Shown: positions 41,002-50,932 of the stretch, one piece after another
Layout of the letters: every line of letters starts with the position of its first letter
Numbering within the stretch: the first letter of the stretch is position 1
Assembly (NCBI RefSeq): GCF_004345565.1
Contig: NZ_SLWA01000002.1
Location: 620,001-684,000, forward strand
Reading direction: 5' to 3'
Length of the DNA stretch: 64,000 nt
Source of the DNA: Flavobacterium circumlabens
GTDB taxonomy: Bacteria; Bacteroidota; Bacteroidia; Flavobacteriales; Flavobacteriaceae
Translations under genes and position numbers: made by a program
Notes under the pieces: generated by a model
The model's input: only the letters and a program-made list of their open reading frames with translations
Told to the model about the DNA's origin: nothing
The model's database searches: none

Positions 41002-41835
41002 TTAAGAGGCCAGAGCCGCAGCATTTGCAGCCGCCAGCGCATCCTCCAGTGATTTAAGTTCAATCTGGGCTTTGTTCAGTTGAGTAGTTGCCGAATTCAA
41101 TTGTCTCGTCGTTTCGTCATTGGCTCTGTTGGCCTCCAGATAAGCGGATTTTGCTTCAATATCTGCAGTGGCAAGCAAGGCCAGAATCGATTTATTATCT
41201 TTTAGTGTAAAAGTTTGGTTCACACTCTTTTTTCCGGTCAGCGTCAGGTAAAGCGTTAAGGCCTGTTTTTGTTCCAAAGCTGTAATCGCTTCAGATTCCA
41301 AAGCCAGTGACTGGGCGGCAAAGATTGATTTCAGGGCATTAAGGGTCAGGGCAACAGCATTGTTGGCGTCTGTTCCGGCAGCATTTATTTTAGTGATCAG
41401 ATCGTCTGAAATAAGCGGGTTTAAGGCTTTTTTGCGGATTACGAGATTGGATAACTTATTGATAATTTCTACCGAGTAAATCAGTTTATTAATTAATGCC
41501 GCCATTTCTTTGGCTACCGCTCCGGTGTTTTCATTGGCAGCGGTCATCTTAGAAAAGGCGATTTCAGAATTTTGCGTCAGGTCTAAGGCATTCTGAACCA
41601 CCTGCTCAGCAAGCTGTTTGTTGCTTAAGGACTGGGTTCTGCTGTTTTCTGCCTCTACCACATAGCCCTGATATTTACTGGCTTTCTGATTTAAAGACGA
41701 AACAACTGCCAGTTGCTGCTGCACGACAGCCTGTGCATCTGTTACCTGAGACGTTAATAAATCCAGATCGGCCTTTTTCTTTTCTGTAATTCCATATCTC
41801 TTCGGAGTTGGTTTTACTAATGCTATAGTTTCCAT
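41002..41835 (-). CDS. Coiled-coil protein of the eCIS operon
   Basis: A 277-residue, almost entirely helical, Ala/Leu/Gln-rich protein with heptad character (QVTDAQAVVQQQLAVVSSL; NSATTQLNKAQIELKSLED). A short strand-like island (YLTLTGKKSVNQTFTLKDN) lies in the last third. It shares composition and style with the next, larger gene, and the two may form one fibrous or scaffold assembly. No family recognised. The gene is 24 bp after the 833-residue protein's stop on the same strand. Confidence 0.65.
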   Translation of the reverse strand: METIALVKPTPKRYGITEKKKADLDLLTSQVTDAQAVVQQQLAVVSSLNQKASKYQGYVVEAENSRTQSLSNKQLAEQVVQNALDLTQNSEIAFSKMTAANENTGAVAKEMAALINKLIYSVEIINKLSNLVIRKKALNPLISDDLITKINAAGTDANNAVALTLNALKSIFAAQSLALESEAITALEQKQALTLYLTLTGKKSVNQTFTLKDNKSILALLATADIEAKSAYLEANRANDETTRQLNSATTQLNKAQIELKSLEDALAAANAAALAS

Positions 41836-41859
41836 AGTGTAGAATTTAACGGGTTAGTT

Positions 41860-44361
41860 TTACTGATTATTTGTTATTGAAAAAAGAAATGGTTCTTCGT
41901 TTTCCCAATCGGATAAATTATTGTTGTATTGATTTTGATTGGTCTCATTCCCGGAATAAACAGAAAGGACAACAGGAATATATAATTTTCCGTCTATCAA
42001 TGCGTTACCAAAATTGTCAGTCGTGGTCGGGTCAATTTTGGCCTCGTAAGACAAGGAATGTTTAGACGAAGGCAGGGCTGTTGTATAATTCCCTGAAGCA
42101 ACATTTTCCGCTAATTTCAGATTGAAGAAAAAGCCTTTTTTATTTTTTATTTTTGGCAATTTTTCGGCCATTATCTTTTCAAAAGAAAGATGCAGCTCAT
42201 TTAATTTTGCGGTAACGGTTAACAATTTTGAATTAATTTCCGTTTGAACCTGACTGTAATTATTGACGATACTTTTATTTTCCGCAGTAAGTGCTTTTAT
42301 TTTATCTTTGTCCTTAACCGGGTCCAGATTTTTGATCTCTTTTTGAAAGGCATCATCCAATTCCTTAATCTTCAGGGTTATGGTTTTTAGTTCTTCCTTA
42401 AATTGACTGATATCATTTTGGGAATACTGGATTTCTTTTTTGATTACGGCTACTTCTATACTTTCTTCAAAATAATCCAGTTCATAGCTCGTAAAAAGAT
42501 CTTCATTATACGATAAGAACATACATCTGTACTCTGTATGTTTATGATCCGTCTCGTCTACGGTAAAGCTGATGCCATAAGGTGACAATACCGGCAGGTC
42601 GGGATTAAGAATATGTCTTGCCGGTTCTTTTTCTACAGCAATATCGTTTACCGCTTTTAAGGTGTTTTTTAAACTAAAAGTCTCCGATGGGGCAGATAGA
42701 AAATCATCGTACGTATTGATTCCTTTTTTATAATCATCCGTAAAGATGGTCAGCAGAAAAATCACGTATTTTTCACCCAGGGCCAGCATTTCATTATCAG
42801 AATCCACTAAATCTATACTTTGGATATTTTTAAAGCCTTCTCTTTTGGAGTTGGCAGCCAACTGGGCAGTAGTGACCACGTTTTTCTGATCATTTTCAGC
42901 CTGTGTTTCCGCAGCAGTCAGATTGGTTTTGGCATTGGTTACGTTTGTAGTGGCAATTTTTAGCGTATCGGCGGCAACTTTGGCCGCATCAACTGCCTTT
43001 GTTTCATTCAGTTTCGCATTTTCAAGCGACTGCTCTAAGTTGGTCAAAGCTCTGGATGCGTCTGTGGCCGCTTTGGAGAGATCGGCATTTTTAGGCTCTT
43101 TTTTAGAAGCTTCAGCAGTATGTGTCGCTTTTTCTTTGGCAGCAGGCAGTTCTTTGTTTAATTTGGCGATTTCCTCTTTTTCTTCTGAAACAAGTACATC
43201 AGCTTCCTGTTTTTCTTTAGTGGCAGCTACTAAATCAGCATTGGCATCGCGCAGTGTATCTTTTGCCTGAACGACTTTCTCTTTAGATAACTTGGCGGCA
43301 TTCAGAGCAGCAAAGTACGCATTCGAAGTATCAACAGCAGCAGTAAGCGCTTTTGACGGATCGGTTTCTGAAGGATATTCAAGTGACGGAATAAGCTGTA
43401 CATATTGCAGTGAATTCCCCATTGCTTCTTCTGCCGTCAGTGCCGAGAAGGTAGATTTTTTACTGTCCTTTACCAGGAAGATATTATAACTTTTTACCGG
43501 ATTGTCTAAACCAAGAGAGGCAGTATTGGCTGTTTTTTCATTGCTGTTAAAAGGCGGTTTGTAAAAATCAAAAGAAACATTGTAAGAACCGTCATAAACG
43601 CTGGGAACATGTACTTTCAGATTATAGTTCAGGCTTTTGTTGTTGAGATTGTAAGCCACTTTTGCGGCCTGCAGTTCCACCTTATTCGATTCTATTGCTC
43701 CCTGTGCTTTTTTGGTCGTCACACTTGCCGCTGCCTTGGCATCATTCTGGGCCGCAACAACAGCTGCAATAGCGGTAAAATCGGAGGTTGCCACTTTTAG
43801 CAGATTGTCTACGGCAGTATCGGTAACTTTTGCCTTGTCCTGTACGGTCGATGAGGCCACTTCGGCAATAGAGGCAGAGGTTTCCATGGCATGCTGGGAC
43901 GCCACTTCTGCCAGGTAAGCGGTTGTATTCATCAGCGTGTAAGCCTCAAAACTTTGCTGATAAATCTGCGTACCGTAGTCGGCGGCATTCACGATACTAA
44001 AGATGCTTCCCATATCGCTTGCCAATCGTACAATCGCATTGGCAGCAACCTGAATGTTGGCGGCACTCGTGGCTACATTGGTTACCGATTGCGAAGTGTA
44101 ACTGTTTTGCTGTGTGGCAGACAATAGCGTATTGGTCGAAATGTTCTTGCTTTCAGTAGCCAGTTTTTTAATGTTCTGCGACTGATTGTATTTTTTCGTT
44201 GCCGTAACAGACTTGTCGTTGGTTACTATTTCAGCACCTTCGGCATAATAAAGTGTAAACATCGAAGAATTCAATTGGGAGTCCAATTTTTTCTTATTCG
44301 ATTCCTGGCTTTCTAATGAAGCCAATACACTGGAATGTAAATTTTCACTGTAGCTGTTCAT
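41860..44361 (-). CDS. Large Ala-rich coiled-coil protein of the eCIS operon (candidate fibre or scaffold)
   Basis: An 833-residue protein that alternates coiled coils with globular strand-rich parts. Residues about 40-240 are helical and rich in Ala, Ser and Thr. About 245-330 is beta-rich (NYNLKVHVPSVYDGSYNVSF). About 345-510 is a long coiled coil (AAKVAADTLKIATTNVTNAK). About 510-650 is globular, about 660-745 helical again, and the end is a small beta domain (GKLYIPVVLSVYSGNE). It occupies the place between tape measure and ATPase where other eCIS carry tail-fibre genes, and no other fibre candidate exists in the operon. Receptor binding is therefore a guess from position; scaffold is an equal option. 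Confidence 0.6.
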   Translation of the reverse strand: MNSYSENLHSSVLASLESQESNKKKLDSQLNSSMFTLYYAEGAEIVTNDKSVTATKKYNQSQNIKKLATESKNISTNTLLSATQQNSYTSQSVTNVATSAANIQVAANAIVRLASDMGSIFSIVNAADYGTQIYQQSFEAYTLMNTTAYLAEVASQHAMETSASIAEVASSTVQDKAKVTDTAVDNLLKVATSDFTAIAAVVAAQNDAKAAASVTTKKAQGAIESNKVELQAAKVAYNLNNKSLNYNLKVHVPSVYDGSYNVSFDFYKPPFNSNEKTANTASLGLDNPVKSYNIFLVKDSKKSTFSALTAEEAMGNSLQYVQLIPSLEYPSETDPSKALTAAVDTSNAYFAALNAAKLSKEKVVQAKDTLRDANADLVAATKEKQEADVLVSEEKEEIAKLNKELPAAKEKATHTAEASKKEPKNADLSKAATDASRALTNLEQSLENAKLNETKAVDAAKVAADTLKIATTNVTNAKTNLTAAETQAENDQKNVVTTAQLAANSKREGFKNIQSIDLVDSDNEMLALGEKYVIFLLTIFTDDYKKGINTYDDFLSAPSETFSLKNTLKAVNDIAVEKEPARHILNPDLPVLSPYGISFTVDETDHKHTEYRCMFLSYNEDLFTSYELDYFEESIEVAVIKKEIQYSQNDISQFKEELKTITLKIKELDDAFQKEIKNLDPVKDKDKIKALTAENKSIVNNYSQVQTEINSKLLTVTAKLNELHLSFEKIMAEKLPKIKNKKGFFFNLKLAENVASGNYTTALPSSKHSLSYEAKIDPTTTDNFGNALIDGKLYIPVVLSVYSGNETNQNQYNNNLSDWENEEPFLFSITNNQ

Positions 44362-44443
44362 AATTGTTTTTTTAGTGGATTAATTTTTATTTTCAAGGGT
44401 CGGTTTATTATAGATATTTTTTCATTTTTAAATTCACACTGGT

Positions 44444-47400
44444 TTAGTACGGCCAGTTTACATGCAGCGGTTTATCCATCCACGGGTATTTCATGATCGA
44501 AAAGGCAAACGGAGATTTGTTGATTAGTACGTCGTACGGTTTCTTGTCGACGGTAAGTTCCCAGCGGTCCTCCATTTCAAATAAAGTGCCTTCGCGAACG
44601 AGCCAGTTGCCCCTGAAACCGCTCACCGAACATTCGCCAATGGCGTCCCAGTACGAAATAGCTGCCTGTATCAGCCCATTGATTAATTCCCTGTTGGCTT
44701 CAGAGATTTCGATGGCATCAGGAACGGTGTGCAGCAGCGATAAACCGCATAGTACCTTGTTCAGCGGTAAATAGGTTTCTTCGGTTTCTGTTAGTCCGGT
44801 AACGACGTATTGCAGATACTGAGCGGCACTAATTTGATTTTCGATGCTCGTAAATTTGTTATCCACTACTAATCCAAGGCGTTCAAAAAGCATGACGACA
44901 TAATCGTTTAAGAGTACGATTCCGGCATTTCGGACTGTAATCCCTTCCTTTAATACTGTTTTCGCAGGTGTATGGACTTTTAATTTTTCCATCTTCGAAA
45001 TTACTGCCGTTTTTTGCACCTTCAGAACGATTTGTTTTTCATTCTGTATAATTTCCCTGAAACTAAGCTGCAGGGACGGTGGAAACTGATAGATTTGCTT
45101 TTCCAGATCTGCCAGGAAGCTTTTTTTAGGAATTCCTTTTTTGGTCACGACATCCCAGATCAGTTCGTTCCAGATTTTATCAATAGAAATGATGCGCCAG
45201 TTGTCGTTGGCTGCCGCCCCAAGCAGTTTCCGTAACAAAAGACTTTGCAGGTCTTTGGCGGCAATTCCGCGGATGGTAATGGCACCGAGAACATGATAGA
45301 ATTTCTCCAGAATTTTCAGGTACGATTCTTTGTTTTTGTCCAATTGGCTCACGGCTTCACATAAAGTACTGAAACTAATGTTCCGGCTGAGCCAGTCAGT
45401 TTGTGCTTCAGAAAGGAATTCTTTTTTGATTATTTTAAAGAATATTCCGGGTGCTTCGGCTATGATTTCATTCAATACGGCTTTAATCTCCCATGTTCCT
45501 GAAGTGGCTAAACCAGTTGGAATTTGTTTTTGGACAATGACTTGTAAACACCAGTCGTATTTTTCTTTTTCAGTTAGTTTTTGTCCGTTAAAAAGTATCG
45601 CGTTTCCGGAAGTTTTTAATGATTTTTCTGCTGTGGTCTGATCCGGAAACAAACTATTTTCAGGAATGAGATCATCTTTATATATTTCGGTATAAGAACT
45701 TGCTGTTGCGGTTTTGAAAGCTGTTTTATCCATCGTTTTTGTTTTGTTTTCGAATACCATATTTGGAGAAGCAATCACTTTTTTGAAATAAACCGTAAAA
45801 GCTTTTTGCAGCATTTTCTCCAACAGCACTTCATTTCCTTTATAAGCTGAATAGTTCAGAAGGGTTTGCCAGAACAATTCCTTCAGTTCATCGCTGATTT
45901 TACTTTTCGAAACGGATTGGGCTTGTCTGATGATCGCAGCAGACTGGCTTTTGATCCATTTATTTTTCAGGAATATTCCATTCTTTAAAAAATAGGAAAT
46001 GAGGTCCTGACTCTGTTTTTTGTCCTGTTTTCGCAGCAGACTAAATTGGGCGTCTTCAAAATTAGAAACCAATAAATTCGACAACTCCAACTGAGCGTCG
46101 GGAGATGTGCTCTGAATCAACAGGGCAAGGGCCGCAATATCAATAGCACTGTTGCTTTTTAACTGATTCAGAAAACTTTTTTTAGTCGTAATGCCAAATG
46201 ATTTCACCCTTCCGGATTGCAATAATTTAGTGATAAACTGAAAGTAATCCTTCCGCTTCGTATTCGTCACTTTTTTGGCTAATTCATGTAGGACCGTTTC
46301 CAGAAATACAGACAAATTGTGTTCGGGATGCAGCAATATTTCCTGAACGCTTAACAGCAATAAATCTTCGGTAAGCAGTTCTTCCGGAAACTCGTATTTT
46401 TCTTTGGCATTTAAAATTTCATAGACGATTTGTATCGTGCGTACCAGTTCTGTTTTTTTATAACCGGTTTTGTGGACCAACAATTGTAATACCTCACGGT
46501 TCAGCACCAACGGAAGTATTTTTTTGATAAAATCTTTATTTCCGTACGACAGCATTACTTCAAAAGCCATTTTCGGATGCAGGGAAATCGTTTTGATCAG
46601 TGCGTTTTGCAAGTCAGCAAAAACCTCATTTTTAGTCGATTTTTTTTGCAGCTGCAATTCCAGTTTCGACATGAGATTCCTGAAATGCACGGCAGGATAA
46701 TTTGAATTATTTCGGCCGATTTCACTGCAATAAACACGGGAAAGCTTGTTATAAATTACGGCTGAATGGGTTGTTTTTAAAGACTCGGGAATTCGTGCCG
46801 TTGTAAAGGCTTCCAGCAATTGTTCGGTATCGAGATGGTTCTTTTTGCTTAACGCTTTGATGCAGTGCAGCAGAAAAGCAGTATGATCCGTATTTTTGTT
46901 TTGGATCAGAAAAGCAATTCCAATTTGCCATAATACGTTGCTTTTTGTTTTGATCTTCAGTCTGTTGCTTGAAATATTCAGGTAAAGTATCGTATCCAGA
47001 TTTAGGGAAGACGTACTGGTGTCGAGTTTTGAGAATAGTAGTTTTACGGCAGTTTCATCCAGATCCCCGATAAGAGAAATCAGTGTCTCTTCTGTATGCA
47101 AAACCCTTTTTATAATACTGCCCAGTTTACCGCTATTCTGCTGGTTAAGCGCTACCATCAGTTCATTCAGGTTATCTTTTGCTGTTTTGGATTTTCGCAA
47201 TTTCCGATCCTTAAGTAATTGTTCGAAAAGAGTCCAGTAATCCACACTTTTTTCAGAATGATAAGGCGCTTTTTTTTGTGTTTCGTATTCCTGTGTCAGT
47301 GTTTTTAAGGAGAATATAAAATCGTTATGCTGGGTTGTTTTGTCCGACAGTTTAATGATCGTATTTTCAATTAATAAAATAAGTTCCAAATACGAAATAT

Positions 47401-48169
47401 TATAATGATTCGCCATTTGCAGAATGCTGCTTTTCATAAAAGCGATTTTATTAAAAAGCGTTCCGCGTTCCAGCAGCAAAAAGTTAAGAATAAAGAAATA
47501 AAGGTTCTTTTTGAAACTCGCCGTGCTGGTCTGAATAATGGTTTCTTTGACCTGCAGATTGGTCATCACCGAAGAAAATTCGATGATAGAACCGCTGTTA
47601 TTAGGTTCCAGTGCGGCTATTATTTTATTGACATTTTTCTCTTCAAACTGCCATGAAATTCTTTTTCGTACTTCCTCGTGCGTTACTCCGGTTTGTTTGA
47701 TAATCGCAACCACTTCAGCTAAATGCTGTTGCAGCAGTTCGGCCATAATCTGATTTACGGAGCCTTCCTTATTTTGAAAATTCCACGGCAGGTACCCTTC
47801 CAGTAAAAAAACGGTAAGGTTCTCCAGCATCGATTTTTCTTTGTTGTACACCGAAATCAGGTTTTGTTTCTGATTGTTCTGATTGATGATCAGTTCGGCT
47901 ATTTTCTCGCGCAAAAGGCTACGGATTTTAACACTCAGATCGAATTCAAGGTCGCTGTAATCACAGGCACCCAGATCTAATTCGAGTGACTGGATTCTCC
48001 AGCTTTGTTCCGGCGGGCAAAGTTCATTGAATACGCTGGCCACTTCTCCGGGCAACATAATTTTGCTCCAGCTACTTAGACGTTCCTGAAGTCGGTATCC
48101 TTCTTCCCGGGTATCAAAAGTAGTGTCCCACTTCAGACTTGATACAATATGGCTGTTAATTTGTTCCAT
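44444..48169 (-). CDS. eCIS tape-measure protein (Pvc14-like)
   Basis: A 1241-residue, predominantly helical protein. The N-terminus has the characteristic block RIQSLELDLGACDYSDLE after a short helical lead, and the C-terminus ends in LVREGTLFEMEDRWELTV and MKYPWMDKPLHVNWPY, both typical of contractile-injection tape-measure proteins in Bacteroidota. This protein sets sheath and tube length, and its extent of over 1200 residues predicts a correspondingly long particle. Its ATG overlaps the upstream baseplate gene by 14 bp, implying translational coupling. Confidence 0.88.
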   Translation of the reverse strand: MEQINSHIVSSLKWDTTFDTREEGYRLQERLSSWSKIMLPGEVASVFNELCPPEQSWRIQSLELDLGACDYSDLEFDLSVKIRSLLREKIAELIINQNNQKQNLISVYNKEKSMLENLTVFLLEGYLPWNFQNKEGSVNQIMAELLQQHLAEVVAIIKQTGVTHEEVRKRISWQFEEKNVNKIIAALEPNNSGSIIEFSSVMTNLQVKETIIQTSTASFKKNLYFFILNFLLLERGTLFNKIAFMKSSILQMANHYNISYLELILLIENTIIKLSDKTTQHNDFIFSLKTLTQEYETQKKAPYHSEKSVDYWTLFEQLLKDRKLRKSKTAKDNLNELMVALNQQNSGKLGSIIKRVLHTEETLISLIGDLDETAVKLLFSKLDTSTSSLNLDTILYLNISSNRLKIKTKSNVLWQIGIAFLIQNKNTDHTAFLLHCIKALSKKNHLDTEQLLEAFTTARIPESLKTTHSAVIYNKLSRVYCSEIGRNNSNYPAVHFRNLMSKLELQLQKKSTKNEVFADLQNALIKTISLHPKMAFEVMLSYGNKDFIKKILPLVLNREVLQLLVHKTGYKKTELVRTIQIVYEILNAKEKYEFPEELLTEDLLLLSVQEILLHPEHNLSVFLETVLHELAKKVTNTKRKDYFQFITKLLQSGRVKSFGITTKKSFLNQLKSNSAIDIAALALLIQSTSPDAQLELSNLLVSNFEDAQFSLLRKQDKKQSQDLISYFLKNGIFLKNKWIKSQSAAIIRQAQSVSKSKISDELKELFWQTLLNYSAYKGNEVLLEKMLQKAFTVYFKKVIASPNMVFENKTKTMDKTAFKTATASSYTEIYKDDLIPENSLFPDQTTAEKSLKTSGNAILFNGQKLTEKEKYDWCLQVIVQKQIPTGLATSGTWEIKAVLNEIIAEAPGIFFKIIKKEFLSEAQTDWLSRNISFSTLCEAVSQLDKNKESYLKILEKFYHVLGAITIRGIAAKDLQSLLLRKLLGAAANDNWRIISIDKIWNELIWDVVTKKGIPKKSFLADLEKQIYQFPPSLQLSFREIIQNEKQIVLKVQKTAVISKMEKLKVHTPAKTVLKEGITVRNAGIVLLNDYVVMLFERLGLVVDNKFTSIENQISAAQYLQYVVTGLTETEETYLPLNKVLCGLSLLHTVPDAIEISEANRELINGLIQAAISYWDAIGECSVSGFRGNWLVREGTLFEMEDRWELTVDKKPYDVLINKSPFAFSIMKYPWMDKPLHVNWPY

Positions 48170-50927
48170 TTTTTGCTTCTAAAATTGTGGTTAAACTACT
48201 AATCAGGTTGAGGGCAGACGATACAGAATCGATAGATACCGGCTGGTCATTGTTAGGGGTGGAAGAACCTTCCTGCTCCGTTGGCAGCGGAAGTAATTCG
48301 TCTTTGTAGCGCAAACTTTCATACCAGTACATATAATCCGGAATAAAGGTTTCTAATTCCTGAATGCTTAAAAAAAGACATTCATAACTTACATTAAAAG
48401 GGACATTCAGTTTAAGAAATTGTTTCAATCTCTTTTTGAATTCCGGGGTTTGCAGCGACGGAATAAAATCCGGGAATAGCAATAAGAAGCTCTTTTTGAA
48501 AACTTTAGCATCAAGCGCTATTTTGGCATTACCGGAAGACACCGTTATGCGGAACGAATAATTGGAATCGGCTGTTTTTACGTAATCCTCTTCGTTGACG
48601 GTCGCAATGCTGCTTGCCGTAAACGGATATTTGGTTCCGGAAAACAGCAGATAGCCGTTTTGCAGTTCACTATCCAGTGTGGCTTCGCTGCTGGCGTTTA
48701 AAACATAATTCAGGTTGGTCAAGGTTTCAAAACTGATGTTGTCAATCGTGTAATAGGCTTCATTTACCGAATTCGGTTTTAGGACTTCGAGATTAAATTT
48801 CAACGGATTCAAAAGCAAAACCGTTTCCAGCAGCAGACTGCCGTGTCGGTTTGTCGTAAACCACGAAGCTTTCTGGATGGTTTTGTAAATCGTGGTATTG
48901 TATAAATTTTCAATATTGATTTTTTGACTGTCCAGTCGCGCTGAGATGAAATTTTTGTATATGTTTTTAAGCCCGAACAATAAATTCAGCTTCAGTTCCA
49001 ATCCCGAAAAATTATTGAAATCCTGTTGGTGCAGTTTTTCTTTTGTATTGATTTGCTCGGATTTGAATATAAAATCGGTCGTATGTTCGTTGATAGAACC
49101 GAATTCCTTATCACTAATCTTCGGTAGGTTTATATCCGGATTTCCATCGACATGAGGGGCTATTTTTTTAGCGCCCAAATAGTTATAGCCCTTTTGTCTG
49201 TTGTAGGACAGCAGTCCGAGGTTTTGCAGATACAGGCTTTTTAAGATGATCTGGTCTTTTCTTTTGTCTCCGGTATAAACGGTGTCCTGAATAATTGCAT
49301 CGATTACTTTGGGAGATTCACCATGTCTGGCCAGAAGGTGGTCCAGAAGATTGTTTCGTCGGTCGAGGTTTGTTTTTTCCTCTTCCATGATTTTCATTAA
49401 ACCAAAAATATACGGATTGTATGGATCCTGCTGGTATTCGAACCAGCTTTTCTCCAATAGCTCAGCCCTGGATTCTGTACCGGAACTGTAATTAAAAGCC
49501 GTATTGTCTTTTAGCAAGGGTTTAATGTGAGGAATGCTATACAGGGACTGATAAAAGTAACTGGGTGCAAAGGTTTTATAAGGCACCGGATATTCTAAAT
49601 GTTTTTGATCGTATGGATCTTTTACAGCATAAAAATTATCTTCATCAGAAGGGGCTCCGCAAAGGGCGTTTTTAAAAGAAAACAGTTTCGAAATATTCGC
49701 CAGTTGCGAAAACTGATTGGCCAGTATCTGATCAAATAACGTCAGATATCCTTTCAGCTGACGGGATTGTGCCACCTGAACGGGCAGTGAGGCGTTTTCT
49801 AAAGTGTCATCCCCAATGCCGTACTGCTGCGGGAAGGTATTCTGAATGGAGTAGTAGGTATTGATATCCCTAAAACTGCTTTTGGGTGCTTTGGAATTGG
49901 TTTTGTTGTTGATAAAAGCGGTGGTTTCATTAAAATTATCCATCCTGATTTGTAAAGGCCCAAAGCTGTCAGGCGGCAAATCTTTTCCGTTTGCATTTAC
50001 GATCAGTTTCTGGTTTTGAAAAGAAGCCAGTACATCAATAGCCAGTATCTCACTTATTTCAGCTTGAAGCACTGTAACCGATGCTTGGTTCTGATACAGC
50101 TGCACGCCCGATGCTGAGGCAATACCGGGCGTAGACGCTATAATGGGTGCCAAATCAATTCCTTTTATCGAATCTTTTTTATCGGTTAAGGATTCCGTTA
50201 AAATCCAGCCGTTTGCCAATTTCGGGCCGTCAAAAATTGCTTCTGCCGTGTATCCGTTTTGTTTTAAAGTATCGTAATCTGCCTGTGTTATTTTTGAAAA
50301 GATATAGGAGCGGATATTGTTTTGCAATTCCAGTAAAACAGTATAGGGATCGGCATTTTTTTCGAGTATGATTTTCGTATCTATCCAACACGCTACCGGG
50401 AGTAAAGCCATTGGGGTATTGAAAATTTCGCCCAGGTTTCGGCTTTTATTCAAAAGGTAAAAGGCCGATTTACAAAGCCCTGAAATTTCAATTGGGTCTG
50501 TAATCGCCGGATTTATATAAAGATAAACCTGATAGACTTTGTTAAAAGGAAAAGCATTATCGTTATAGCAAAGTAGGGTAACATTGTCTACATTTTCTAT
50601 GCCGTCGATCAGGTATTTTTTATAATCATCAATTGTATAGGGAGCCGTAGTCAGGATTTCGGAAGGTTGATAGAATTGGTTTTCCATTTCCATTTTCCCT
50701 TCAGCATCGGTCAGGATATCGGCAATGCTAAAATCGGTACAATAACCCAATTCCGTCAGCGCATAACAAAACTGGTCCAGAATGGTCATTCCGGGATCAC
50801 TCGGATTAAAGTTGGTCCATTCACTTCCGATATGCTTTTGCACATAAGCAATCGCCTCTCCTTTCAGGAAAGAAAAATCCTGGGAAGCGGGAAGCTGTTT
50901 TTTGGTGATGTGATTTGCGGTATCCAT
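48156..50927 (-). CDS. eCIS baseplate wedge protein (Pvc12/gp7-like)
   Basis: A 923-residue protein. The N-terminal block SEWTNFNPSDPGMTILDQF followed by YALTELGYCTDFSI is the classical opening of eCIS and phage baseplate wedge proteins. The remainder is a long mix of strands and helices with no enzymatic motif. It lies directly after the J-like baseplate gene (5-bp gap) and overlaps the tape-measure start, the order found in PVC and Afp clusters. Confidence 0.82.
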   Translation of the reverse strand: MDTANHITKKQLPASQDFSFLKGEAIAYVQKHIGSEWTNFNPSDPGMTILDQFCYALTELGYCTDFSIADILTDAEGKMEMENQFYQPSEILTTAPYTIDDYKKYLIDGIENVDNVTLLCYNDNAFPFNKVYQVYLYINPAITDPIEISGLCKSAFYLLNKSRNLGEIFNTPMALLPVACWIDTKIILEKNADPYTVLLELQNNIRSYIFSKITQADYDTLKQNGYTAEAIFDGPKLANGWILTESLTDKKDSIKGIDLAPIIASTPGIASASGVQLYQNQASVTVLQAEISEILAIDVLASFQNQKLIVNANGKDLPPDSFGPLQIRMDNFNETTAFINNKTNSKAPKSSFRDINTYYSIQNTFPQQYGIGDDTLENASLPVQVAQSRQLKGYLTLFDQILANQFSQLANISKLFSFKNALCGAPSDEDNFYAVKDPYDQKHLEYPVPYKTFAPSYFYQSLYSIPHIKPLLKDNTAFNYSSGTESRAELLEKSWFEYQQDPYNPYIFGLMKIMEEEKTNLDRRNNLLDHLLARHGESPKVIDAIIQDTVYTGDKRKDQIILKSLYLQNLGLLSYNRQKGYNYLGAKKIAPHVDGNPDINLPKISDKEFGSINEHTTDFIFKSEQINTKEKLHQQDFNNFSGLELKLNLLFGLKNIYKNFISARLDSQKINIENLYNTTIYKTIQKASWFTTNRHGSLLLETVLLLNPLKFNLEVLKPNSVNEAYYTIDNISFETLTNLNYVLNASSEATLDSELQNGYLLFSGTKYPFTASSIATVNEEDYVKTADSNYSFRITVSSGNAKIALDAKVFKKSFLLLFPDFIPSLQTPEFKKRLKQFLKLNVPFNVSYECLFLSIQELETFIPDYMYWYESLRYKDELLPLPTEQEGSSTPNNDQPVSIDSVSSALNLISSLTTILEAKNGTN

Positions 50928-50932
50928 CTGAT

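Noticed and set aside
42923..43270. Antisense ORF of 115 codons within the 833-residue gene
   Set aside because: Its Ala/Ser-rich translation is a mirror of the coiled-coil coding strand.
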